A stretch of DNA of 64,000 nt, from contig CM032128.1 of NCBI GenBank assembly GCA_018894105.1, positions 16,969,001-17,033,000 on the forward strand. The letters run 5' to 3'. Origin of the DNA: Jacaranda mimosifolia (taxonomy: Eukaryota; Streptophyta; Magnoliopsida; Lamiales; Bignoniaceae). Position numbers and translations under genes: made by a program. Positions within the stretch are counted from its first letter, which is position 1; each line of letters starts with the position of its first letter. The notes below the pieces were generated by a model that was given only the letters and a program-made list of their open reading frames with translations, was not told the DNA's origin and searched no databases. This document shows, in pieces, positions 22,909 through 35,400 of this stretch.

Positions 22909-25075
22909 ATGTCTCGCATACCTTATGTTTCTGATATTAGTAGCATAATGTATCTAGTTCAATGTACAAGATTGGATGTAGCACACTCAGCAAGCATTAC
23001 GAGTAAGTTCCAATCCAATCCTATTGATAGTCAATGGAAAGCCGTTAAAGTAACTCTAAAGTATCTGAGAAGGACTAAGGACTAATTTTTAGTATACGGC
23101 AAAGGAGAATTGAAACTAAAGGAGTTTCCAGATTCGAGTTTCCAATCTATTGTAGATGACCTCAAATCCACTTCTGGATTTATATTTTGCCTTAATGGTG
23201 GCACGGTGAGTTGGAAGAGTTACAAACAAAATACTAAAGAGGTTCAGTATGGAAGAATCCCATATTGGATTTCTTCCCTTGGGACAAGGCATTCGTCTCT
23301 CAACGCATATGGCCCCCACGACAGAAGAAGGAAAATGAAGGATGTCTCGCATACCTAATGTTTTCGCTATTAGTAGCATAATGTATCTACTTCAATGTAC
23401 AAGATTGGATGTAGCACACTCGGTAAGCATTACGAGTAGTAGGCTCCAATCCAATCCTATTGATAGTCGTTGGATGGTTTTAAAGCAATTCTAAAGTACT
23501 TGAGAATGACTAAGGATTTATTTTTAGTATACGGCAACAACAGAGAATTCATAGTAAAGGAGTTTTTGGATTTGACTTTCCAATCCAATATAGAAGAACT
23601 CAAATCCACTTTTGGATTTATATTTTGCCTTAATAGTGGCACAATGAGTTGGAAGAGTTCCAAATAAGATACTAAAGAGATTCAGTATGGAATAATGCAA
23701 TAATGGATTTCTTCCCATGGGACAAGGCATTCGTCTCTCAAAGTCTACGGCCCCCAAGGCAGAGAAGAAAAATGAAGGATGTCTCGCATACCTTATGTTT
23801 CCGCTATTAGTAGCATAATGTATCAAGTTAAATGTACAAGATTGGATGTAGCACACTCGGCAAGCATTATGAGTAGGTTCCGATCCAATCCTATTGATAC
23901 TCATTGGATAGCCGTTACAACAATTCTAAAGTACATGAGAATGACTAATGATTCATTTTTTGTATACGGTAATGGAGAATTCAAAGAAAAGGAGTTTTTA
24001 GATTCGAGTTTCCAATCCAATGTAGATAACCTCAAATCCATTTCTGGATTTATAGTTTGCCTTAATGGTGGCATGGTGAGTTGGAAGAGTTCCAAACAAG
24101 ATACTAAAGAGTTTCAGTGAGGAAGAATCCAATAATAGACTTCTTCCCATGGGATAAGGCATTCATTCTTAAAGTCTATGGTCCCAAGGCAGAGGAGGAA
24201 AAATAAATGATGTCTCGCATACCTTATTTTTCCGCTATTAGTAGCATAATGTTTCCAGTTCGATGTACAGGATTGGATGTAGCACACTCGGTAAGCATTA
24301 CGAGTAGGTTCCACTCCAATCCTATTGATAGTCATTAGATAGCCGTTAAAGTAATCCTAAAGTATCTGAGAAGGACTAAGGACTAATTTATAGTATATGG
24401 CAAAGGAGAATTGAAACTAAAGGAGTTTCCAGATTCGAGCTTCCAATTTATTGTAGATGACCTCAAATCCACTTTTGGATTTATATTTTGCCTTAATGGT
24501 GGCACGGTGATTTGGATGAGTTCCAGGTAAGATACTGAAGAGGTTCAGTATGTAAAAATCCAATATTGGATTTCTTCCCATGGGACAAGGCATTCGTCTC
24601 TCAACGTCTATGGCCCCCACTGCAGAGGAAGAAAAATGAAGGATGTCTCGCCTACCTTATGTTTCCGCTATTAGTTGCATAATATTTCCAGTTCAATGTA
24701 CAAGATTGGATATAGCACAATCGGTAAGCATTACGTGTAGGTTCCAATCCAATCCTATTGATAGTCATTGGATAGCTGTTAAAGTAATTCTAAAGTACTT
24801 GAGAATGACTAGGGATGTACTTTTAGTATACGGCATTGGAGAATTCAAACTAAAGGCGTTTTTGGGATCGTGATTCCTATCCAATATGGATGAACTCAAA
24901 TCCACTTCTGGATTTATATTTTGCCTTAATAGTGGCACGGTGAGTTGGAAGGGTTCCAAACAAGATACTAAAGAGGTTCAGTATGAAAGAATCCAATAAT
25001 GGATTTCTTCCTATGGGACAAGGCATTCGTCTCTCAACGTATATGGCCCTCACGGCAGAGGAAGAAAAATGAAGG
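22909..25075 (+). repeat. Module F-G-H-I copy 2 plus J
   Basis: Register points are 22909 F, 23342 G, 23779 H, 24210 I and 24643 J. F to I match 17282-19015 at an offset of 5627 with few changes, such as GAGTAGG to TATGAGTAGG in H (23867-23877). J has CTCGCCTACC, ATAATATTTCC and ACGTGTAGG, and ends in GCGTTTTTGGGATCG-TGA. The 5627-bp duplication continues through A-B-C-D-E to about 27.35 kb. Confidence 0.87.
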
Positions 25076-28000
25076 ATGGCTCGCATACCTAATGTTTCCG
25101 CTATTAGTAGCATAATGTATCCAGTTCAATGCACAAGATTGGATGTAGCACATTCGGCAAGCATTACGAGTAGGTTCCGATCCAATCCTATTGATTGTCA
25201 TTGGATAGCCGTTGCAGCAATTCTAAAGTACTTAAGAATGGCTAAGGATTCATTTTTAGTATACGTCAATGGAGAATTCAAACTAAAGGAGTTTTTGGAA
25301 TCGTGATTCCAATCCAATATGGATGAACTCAAATCCACTTCTGGATTTGTATTTTGCCTTAATAGTGGCACGGTGAGTTGGAAGAATTCCAAACAAGATA
25401 CTAAAGAGGTTCAGTATTAAAAAATCCAATATTGGATTTCTTCCCTTGGGACAAGGCATTCGTCTGTCAACGTCTATGGCCCCCACTGCAGAGGAGGAAA
25501 AATGAAGGATGTCTCGCATACCTTATGTTTCCGCTATTAGTAGCATAATGTTTCCAGTTCAATGTACAAGAGTGGATGTAGCACACTCGGTAAGCATTAC
25601 GAGTGGGTTCCAATCCAATCCTATTGATAGTCATTGGATAGCTATTAAAGTAATTCTAAAGTACTTGAGAATGACTAAGGATGTACTTTTAGTATACGGC
25701 AATGGAGAATTCAAACTAAAGGAGTTTTTGGAATCCTGATTCCAATCCAATGTGGATGAACTCAAATCAACTTCTGGATTTATATTTTGCCTTAATAGTG
25801 GCATGGTTAGTAGGAAGGGTTCCAAACAAGATACTAAAGAGGTTCAGTATGAAAGAATCCAATAATGGATTTCTTCCCATGGGACAAGGCATTCGTCTCT
25901 CAACGTATATGGCCCCCACGGCAGAGGAAGAAAAATGAAGGATGGCTCGCATACCTAATCTTTCCGCTATTAGTAGCATAATGTATGCAGTTCAATGCAC
26001 AAGATTGGATGTAGCACATTCGGCAAGCATTACGAGTAGGTTCCGATCCAATCCTATTGATAGTCATTGGATGGTCGTTACAGCAATTCTAAAGTACTTA
26101 AGAATGGCTAAGGATTTATTTTTAATATACGGCAATGGAGAATTCAAACAAAAGGAGTTTTCATATTTGAGTTTCCAATCCAACGTAGATGACCTTAAAT
26201 CCACGTATGGATTTATATTTTGCCTTAATGGTGGCACGGTGAGTTGGAAGAGTTCCAAACCAGATACTAAAAAGTTTCAGTATGGAAGAATCCAATAATG
26301 GATTTCTTCCCATGGGACAAGGCATTCGTCTCTCAAAGTCTATGGTCCCAAGGCAGAGGAGGAAAAATGAAGGATGTCTCACATACCTTATGTTTCCGCT
26401 ATTAGTAGCATAATGTTTCCAGTTCAATGTACAGGATTGCATGTAGCACACTCGGCAAGCATTACGAGTAGGTTCCGATCCAATCCTATTGATAGTCATT
26501 GGATTGCCGTAACAGCAATTCTAAAGTACTTGAGAATGACTAATGATTTATTTTTAGTATACGGCAATGGAGAATTCAAACAAAAGGAGTTTTCAGATTC
26601 GAGTTTCCAATCCGATGTAGATAACCTCAAATCCACTTCTGGATTTATATTTTGCCTTAATGGTGGCGCGGTAAGTTGGAAGACTTCCAAACAAGATACT
26701 AAAGAGTTTCAGTATGGAAGAATCCAATAATGGATTTCTTCCCATGGGACGAGGCATTCATTCTTAAAGTCTACGGTCCCAAGGCCGAGGAGAAAAAATA
26801 AAGGATGTCTCGTATACCTTATGTTTTCGCTATTAGTAGCATAATGTTTCCAGTTTAATGTATAAGATTGGATATAGCACACTCGGTAAGCATTACGAGT
26901 AGGTTCCACTCCAATCCTGTTGATAGCCATTGGATGGCCGTTAAAGTAATCCTAAAGTATCTGAGAAGGGCTAAGGACTAATTTTTAGTATATGGCAAAG
27001 GAGAATTGAAACTAAAGGAGTTTCCAGATTCGAGTTTCCAATCTATTGTAGATGACCTCAAATCCACTTCTGGATTTATATTTTGCCTTAATAGTGGCAC
27101 GGTGAGTTGGAAGAGTTCCAAACAAGATACTAAAGAGGTTCAGTATGAAAGAATCCAATAATGGATTTCTTCCTATGGGACAAGGCATTCGTCTCTCAAC
27201 GTATATGGCCCTCACGGCAGAGGAAGAAAAATGAAGGATGGCTCGCATACCTAATGTTTCCGCTATTAGTAGCATAATGTATCCAGTTCAATGCACAAGA
27301 TTGGATGTAGCACATTCGGCAAGCATTACGAGTAGGTTCCGATCCAATCCTATTGATAGTCATTGGATTGTCGTTACAGCAATTCTAAAGTACTTAAGAA
27401 TGGCTAAGGATTTATTTTTAATATACGGCAATGGAGAATTCAAACAAAAGGAGTTTTCATATTTGAGTTTCCAATCCAACGTAGATGACCTTAAATCCAC
27501 GTATGGATTTATATTTTGCCTTAATGGTGGCACGGTGAGTTGGAAGAGTTCCAAACCAGATACTAAAAAGTTTCAGTATGGAAGAATCCAATAATGGATT
27601 TCTTCCCATGGGACAAGGCATTCGTCTCTCAAAGTCTATGGTCCCAAGGCAGAGGAGGAAAAATGAAGGATGTCTCACATACCTTATGTTTCCGCTATTA
27701 GTAGCATAATGTTTCCAGTTCAATGTACAGGATTGCATGTAGCACACTCGGCAAGCATTACGAGTAGGTTCCGATCCAATCCTATTGATAGTCATTGGAT
27801 TGCCGTAACAGCAATTCTAAAGTACTTGAGAATGACTAATGATTTATTTTTAGTATACGGCAATGGAGAATTCAAACAAAAGGAGTTTTCAGATTCGAGT
27901 TTCCAATCCGATGTAGATAACCTCAAATCCACTTCTGGATTTATATTTTGCCTTAATGGTGGCGCGGTAAGTTGGAAGACTTCCAAACAAGATACTAAAG

Positions 28001-28533
28001 AGTTTCAGTATGGAAGAATCCAATAATGGATTTCTTCCCATGGGACGAGGCATTCATTCTTAAAGTCTACGGTCCCAAGGCCGAGGAGAAAAAATAAAGG
28101 ATGTCTCGTATACCTTATGTTTTCGCTATTAGTAGCATAATGTTTCCAGTTTAATGTATAAGATTGGATATAGCACACTCGGTAAGCATTACGAGTAGGT
28201 TCCACTCCAATCCTGTTGATAGCCATTGGATGGCCGTTAAAGTAATCCTAAAGTATCTGAGAAGGGCTAAGGACTAATTTTTAGTATATGGCAAAGGAGA
28301 ATTGAAACTAAAGGAGTTTCCAGATTCGAGTTTCCAATCTATTGTAGATGACCTCAAATCCACTTCTGGATTTATATTTTGCCTTAATAGTGGCACGGTG
28401 AGTTGGAAGAGTTCCAAACAAGATACTAAAGAGGTTCAGTATGAAAGAATCCAATAATGGATTTCTTCCTATGGGACAAGGCATTCGTCTCTCAACGTAT
28501 ATGGCCCTCACGGCAGAGGAAGAAAAATGAAGG
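25076..28533 (+). repeat. 8-mer higher-order repeat, copy 1 (A-B-C-D-E + C-D-E, 3458 bp)
   Basis: Register points are 25076 A, 25509 B, 25942 C, 26374 D, 26805 E, 27238 (A/C hybrid in the C slot), 27670 D and 28101 E. Step lengths 433, 433, 432, 431, 433, 432, 431, 433 sum to 3458. The hybrid at 27238 begins like A (NVSA, YPVQ) and becomes C-like from the WIVV/IYGNGEFKQ part. E monomers here and further right read GAGGAGAAAAAATAAAG, whereas the older E at 21178 reads GAGGAGGAAAAATAAAG. Confidence 0.9.
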
Positions 28534-31500
28534 ATGGCTCGCATACCTAATGTTTCCGCTATTAGTAGCATAATGTATCCAGTTCAATGCACAAGATTGG
28601 ATGTAGCACATTCGGCAAGCATTACGAGTAGGTTCCGATCCAATCCTATTGATTGTCATTGGATAGCCGTTGCAGCAATTCTAAAGTACTTAAGAATGGC
28701 TAAGGATTCATTTTTAGTATACGTCAATGGAGAATTCAAACTAAAGGAGTTTTTGGAATCGTGATTCCAATCCAATATGGATGAACTCAAATCCACTTCT
28801 GGATTTGTATTTTGCCTTAATAGTGGCACGGTGAGTTGGAAGAATTCCAAACAAGATACTAAAGAGGTTCAGTATTAAAAAATCCAATATTGGATTTCTT
28901 CCCTTGGGACAAGGCATTCGTCTGTCAACGTCTATGGCCCCCACTGCAGAGGAGGAAAAATGAAGGATGTCTCGCATACCTTATGTTTCCGCTATTAGTA
29001 GCATAATGTTTCCAGTTCAATGTACAAGAGTGGATGTAGCACACTCGGTAAGCATTACGAGTGGGTTCCAATCCAATCCTATTGATAGTCATTGGATAGC
29101 TATTAAAGTAATTCTAAAGTACTTGAGAATGACTAAGGATGTACTTTTAGTATACGGCAATGGAGAATTCAAACTAAAGGAGTTTTTGGAATCCTGATTC
29201 CAATCCAATGTGGATGAACTCAAATCAACTTCTGGATTTATATTTTGCCTTAATAGTGGCATGGTTAGTAGGAAGGGTTCCAAACAAGATACTAAAGAGG
29301 TTCAGTATGAAAGAATCCAATAATGGATTTCTTCCCATGGGACAAGGCATTCGTCTCTCAACGTATATGGCCCCCACGGCAGAGGAAGAAAAATGAAGGA
29401 TGGCTCGCATACCTAATCTTTCCGCTATTAGTAGCATAATGTATGCAGTTCAATGCACAAGATTGGATGTAGCACATTCGGCAAGCATTACGAGTAGGTT
29501 CCGATCCAATCCTATTGATAGTCATTGGATGGTCGTTACAGCAATTCTAAAGTACTTAAGAATGGCTAAGGATTTATTTTTAATATACGGCAATGGAGAA
29601 TTCAAACAAAAGGAGTTTTCATATTTGAGTTTCCAATCCAACGTAGATGACCTTAAATCCACGTATGGATTTATATTTTGCCTTAATGGTGGCACGGTGA
29701 GTTGGAAGAGTTCCAAACCAGATACTAAAAAGTTTCAGTATGGAAGAATCCAATAATGGATTTCTTCCCATGGGACAAGGCATTCGTCTCTCAAAGTCTA
29801 TGGTCCCAAGGCAGAGGAGGAAAAATGAAGGATGTCTCACATACCTTATGTTTCCGCTATTAGTAGCATAATGTTTCCAGTTCAATGTACAGGATTGCAT
29901 GTAGCACACTCGGCAAGCATTACGAGTAGGTTCCGATCCAATCCTATTGATAGTCATTGGATTGCCGTAACAGCAATTCTAAAGTACTTGAGAATGACTA
30001 ATGATTTATTTTTAGTATACGGCAATGGAGAATTCAAACAAAAGGAGTTTTCAGATTCGAGTTTCCAATCCGATGTAGATAACCTCAAATCCACTTCTGG
30101 ATTTATATTTTGCCTTAATGGTGGCGCGGTAAGTTGGAAGACTTCCAAACAAGATACTAAAGAGTTTCAGTATGGAAGAATCCAATAATGGATTTCTTCC
30201 CATGGGACGAGGCATTCATTCTTAAAGTCTACGGTCCCAAGGCCGAGGAGAAAAAATAAAGGATGTCTCGTATACCTTATGTTTTCGCTATTAGTAGCAT
30301 AATGTTTCCAGTTTAATGTATAAGATTGGATATAGCACACTCGGTAAGCATTACGAGTAGGTTCCACTCCAATCCTGTTGATAGCCATTGGATGGCCGTT
30401 AAAGTAATCCTAAAGTATCTGAGAAGGGCTAAGGACTAATTTTTAGTATATGGCAAAGGAGAATTGAAACTAAAGGAGTTTCCAGATTCGAGTTTCCAAT
30501 CTATTGTAGATGACCTCAAATCCACTTCTGGATTTATATTTTGCCTTAATAGTGGCACGGTGAGTTGGAAGAGTTCCAAACAAGATACTAAAGAGGTTCA
30601 GTATGAAAGAATCCAATAATGGATTTCTTCCTATGGGACAAGGCATTCGTCTCTCAACGTATATGGCCCTCACGGCAGAGGAAGAAAAATGAAGGATGGC
30701 TCGCATACCTAATGTTTCCGCTATTAGTAGCATAATGTATCCAGTTCAATGCACAAGATTGGATGTAGCACATTCGGCAAGCATTACGAGTAGGTTCCGA
30801 TCCAATCCTATTGATAGTCATTGGATGGTCGTTACAGCAATTCTAAAGTACTTAAGAATGGCTAAGGATTTATTTTTAATATACGGCAATGGAGAATTCA
30901 AACAAAAGGAGTTTTCATATTTGAGTTTCCAATCCAACGTAGATGACCTTAAATCCACGTATGGATTTATATTTTGCCTTAATGGTGGCACGGTGAGTTG
31001 GAAGAGTTCCAAACCAGATACTAAAAAGTTTCAGTATGGAAGAATCCAATAATGGATTTCTTCCCATGGGACAAGGCATTCGTCTCTCAAAGTCTATGGT
31101 CCCAAGGCAGAGGAGGAAAAATGAAGGATGTCTCACATACCTTATGTTTCCGCTATTAGTAGCATAATGTTTCCAGTTCAATGTACAGGATTGCATGTAG
31201 CACACTCGGCAAGCATTACGAGTAGGTTCCGATCCAATCCTATTGATAGTCATTGGATTGCCGTAACAGCAATTCTAAAGTACTTGAGAATGACTAATGA
31301 TTTATTTTTAGTATACGGCAATGGAGAATTCAAACAAAAGGAGTTTTCAGATTCGAGTTTCCAATCCGATGTAGATAACCTCAAATCCACTTCTGGATTT
31401 ATATTTTGCCTTAATGGTGGCGCGGTAAGTTGGAAGACTTCCAAACAAGATACTAAAGAGTTTCAGTATGGAAGAATCCAATAATGGATTTCTTCCCATG

Positions 31501-31991
31501 GGACGAGGCATTCATTCTTAAAGTCTACGGTCCCAAGGCCGAGGAGAAAAAATAAAGGATGTCTCGTATACCTTATGTTTTCGCTATTAGTAGCATAATG
31601 TTTCCAGTTTAATGTATAAGATTGGATATAGCACACTCGGTAAGCATTACGAGTAGGTTCCACTCCAATCCTGTTGATAGCCATTGGATGGCCGTTAAAG
31701 TAATCCTAAAGTATCTGAGAAGGGCTAAGGACTAATTTTTAGTATATGGCAAAGGAGAATTGAAACTAAAGGAGTTTCCAGATTCGAGTTTCCAATCTAT
31801 TGTAGATGACCTCAAATCCACTTCTGGATTTATATTTTGCCTTAATAGTGGCACGGTGAGTTGGAAGAGTTCCAAACAAGATACTAAAGAGGTTCAGTAT
31901 GAAAGAATCCAATAATGGATTTCTTCCTATGGGACAAGGCATTCGTCTCTCAACGTATATGGCCCTCACGGCAGAGGAAGAAAAATGAAGG
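28534..31991 (+). repeat. 8-mer higher-order repeat, copy 2 (3458 bp)
   Basis: Register points are 28534 A, 28967 B, 29400 C, 29832 D, 30263 E, 30696 A/C hybrid, 31128 D and 31559 E, exactly 3458 bp after the equivalents in copy 1. The two copies look nearly identical. One difference noticed is CATTGGATTGTCG (27360) versus CATTGGATGGTCG (30818) in the hybrid monomer. This is the youngest and most homogenised part of the window. Confidence 0.9.
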
Positions 31992-32424
31992 ATGGCTCGC
32001 ATACCTAATGTTTCCGCTATTAGTAGCATAATGTATCCAGTTCAATGCACAAGATTGGATGTAGCACATTCGGCAAGCATTACGAGTAGGTTCCGATCCA
32101 ATCCTATTGATTGTCATTGGATAGCCGTTGCAGCAATTCTAAAGTACTTAAGAATGGCTAAGGATTCATTTTTAGTATACGTCAATGGAGAATTCAAACT
32201 AAAGGAGTTTTTGGAATCGTGATTCCAATCCAATATGGATGAACTCAAATCCACTTCTGGATTTGTATTTTGCCTTAATAGTGGCACGGTGAGTTGGAAG
32301 AATTCCAAACAAGATACTAAAGAGGTTCAGTATTAAAAAATCCAATATTGGATTTCTTCCCTTGGGACAAGGCATTCGTCTGTCAACGTCTATGGCCCCC
32401 ACTGCAGAGGAAGAAAAAAGAAAG
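31992..32424 (+). repeat. Start of a third 8-mer (monomer A), then switch to block L
   Basis: Monomer A (frame 31992-32222 ending FLES-stop), exactly 3458 bp after 28534. The following tail (AATATTGGATTTCTTCCCTTGGG) still matches the A/B junction seen after other A monomers. At about 32405 the sequence changes to the first monomer of block L, ending the HOR. Confidence 0.85.
32419..32421 (+). other. Sense codon replacing the shared pre-MSRIPY stop (AGA)
   Basis: Nearly all monomers read AAA-TGA (or TAA/TAG) two codons before the register ATG. Here the codon is AGA, so the RT head and the MSRIPY segment are in one frame. A short deletion 3' of ATAATG (ATAATGTCGATGTAC) then shifts the frame, so the monomer is still non-coding. 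Confidence 0.8.
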
Positions 32425-35400
32425 ATGTCTCGCATACCTTGTGTTTCTGCTATTAGTAGCATAATGTCGATGTACAAGATTGGATGTAGCACACTCGGTA
32501 AGCATTACGAGTAGGTTCCAATCCAATCCTATTGATAGTCGTTGGATAGCCGTTAAAGTAATTCTAAAGTATCTGAGAAGGACTAAGGACTAATTTTTAG
32601 TATACGGCAATAGAGAATAGAAACTATAGGAGTTTCCGGATTTGAGTTTCCAATTTATTGTAGATGACCTCAAATCCACTTCTGGATTTATATTCTGCCC
32701 TAATGGTGGCACGGTGAGTTGGAAGAGTTGCAAGCAAGATACTAAAGAGGTTCAGTATGGAAGAATGCAATAATGGATTTCTTCCCATGGGACAAGGCAT
32801 TCGTCTCTCAAAGTCTACGGCCCCCAAGGCAGAGAAGAAAAATGAAGGATGTCTCGCATGCCTTATGTTTCCGTTATTAGTAGCATAATGTATCCAATTC
32901 AATGTACAAGATTGGATATAGCACACTCGGCAAGCATTACAAGTAGGTTCCGATCTAATCCTATTGATAGTCATTGGATTGCCGTTACAATAATTCTAAA
33001 GTACTTGAGAATGACTAATGATTTATTTTTAGTATACGGCAATGGAGAATTCAAACAAAAGGAGTTTTCAGATTCGAGTTTCCAATCCAATGTAGATAAA
33101 CTCAAATCCACTTCTGGATTTATATTTTGCCTTAATGGTGGCACGGTGAGTTGGAAGAGTTCCAAACAAGATACTAAAGAGTTTCAGTGTGGAAGAATCC
33201 AATAATGGACTTCTTCCCATGGGATAAGGCATTCATTCTTAAAGTCTATGGTCCCAAGGCAGAGGAGGAAAAATGAAGGATGTCTCGCATACCTTATGTT
33301 TCCGCTATTAGTAGCATAATGTTTCCAGTTCAATGTACAAGATTGGATGTAGCACACTCGGTAAGCATTACGAGTAGGTTCCACTCCAATCCTATTGATA
33401 GTCATTGGATAGCCGTTAAAGTAATCCTCTTGTATCTAAGAAGGACTAAGGACTAATTTTTAGTATATGGCAAAGTAGAATTGAAACTAAAGGAGTTTTC
33501 GGATTCGAGTTTCCAATCTATTGTGGATGACCTCAAATCCACTTCTGGATTTATATTCTGCTTTAATGGTGGCACGGTGAGTTGGAAGAGTTCCAAACAA
33601 GATACTAAACAGGTTCAGTATGAAAGAATCCAATAATGGATTTCTTCCCATGGGGCAAGGCATTCATCTCCCAACGTATACGGCCCCCACGGCAGCGGAA
33701 GAAAAATGAAGGATGTCTCGCATACCTAATGTTTCCGCTATTAGTAGCATAATGTATCCAGTTCAATGTACAAGATTGGATGTAGCACATTCGGCAAGCA
33801 TTACGAGTAGGTTCCGATCCAATCGTATTGATAGTCATTGGACAGTCGTTACAGCAATTCTAAAGTACTTAAGAATGGCTAAGGATTTATTTTTAGTAAA
33901 CGTCAATGGAGAATTCAAACAAAAGGAGTTTTCATATTCGACTTTCCAATCCAATGTAGATGACCTCAAATCCACTTCTGGATTTATATTCTGCTTTAAT
34001 GGTGGCACGGTGAGTTGGAAGAGTTCCAAATAAGATACTAAAGAGGTTCAGTATGAAAGAATCCAATAATGGATTTCTTCCCATAGGACAAGGCATTCGT
34101 CTCTCAAAGTCTATGGTCCCAAGGCAAAGAATGAAAAATGAAGGATGTCTTGGATACGTAATGTTTCCGCTATTAGTAGCATAATGTATCCAGTTCAATG
34201 TACAAGATTGGATGTAGCACACTCGGCAAGCATCACGAGTAGGTTCCGATCCAATCCTATTGATAGTCATTGGATTGCCGTTACAATAATTCTAAAGTAC
34301 TTGAGAATGACTAATGATTTATTTTTAGTATACGGCAATGGAGAATTCAAACAAAAGGAGTTTTTAGATTCGAGTTTCCAATCCAATGTAGATGAACTCA
34401 AATCCACTTCTAGATTTATATTTTGCCTTAATGGTGGCACGGTGAGTAGGAAGAGTTCCAAATAAGATACTAAAGAGTTTAAGTGTGGAAGAATCCAATA
34501 ATGGACTTCTTCCCATGGGATAAGGCATTCATTCTTAAAGTCTATGGTCCCAAGGCAGAGGAGGAAAAATGAAGTATGTCTCGCATACCTTATGTTTCCG
34601 CTATTAGTAGCATAATGTATCCAGTTCAATGCACAAGATTGGATGTAGCACATTCGGCAAGCATTACGAGTAGGTTCTGATCCAATCCTACTGATAGTCT
34701 TTAGATAGCCGTTACAGCAATTCTAAAGTACTTAAGAATGGCTAAGGATTTATTTTTAATATACGATGACCTTAAATCCACGTATGGATTTTTATTTTTC
34801 CTTAATGGTGGCACGGTGAGTTGGAAGAGTTCCAAACCAGATACTAAAAAGTTTCAGTATGGAAGAATCCAATAATGGATTTCTTCCCATGGGACAAGAT
34901 ATTCGTCTCTCAAAGTCTATGGTCCCAAGGCAGAGGAGGAAAAATGAAGGATGTCTCGCACACCTTATGTTTCCGCTATTAGTAGCATAATGTATCCAGC
35001 TCCATGTACAAGATTGGATGTAGCACACTCGGTAAGCATTACGAGCAGGTTCTACTCCAATCCTATTGATAGTCATTGGATAGCCGTTAAAGTAATCCTC
35101 TAGAACCTGAGAAGGACTAGGGACTAATTTTTAGTATATGGCAAAGGAGAATTGAAACTAAAGGAGTTTCCGGATTCGAGTTTCCAATCTATTGTAGATG
35201 ACCTCAAATCCACTTCTGGATTTATATTTTGCCTTAATGGTGGCACGGTGAGTTGGAAGAGTTCCAAACAAGATACTAAACAGGTTCAGTATGGAAGAAT
35301 CCAATAATGGATTTCTTCACATGGGACAAGGCATTCATCTCTCAACGTATATGGCCCCCACGGCAGAGGAAGAAAAATGAAGGATGTCTCGCATACCTAA

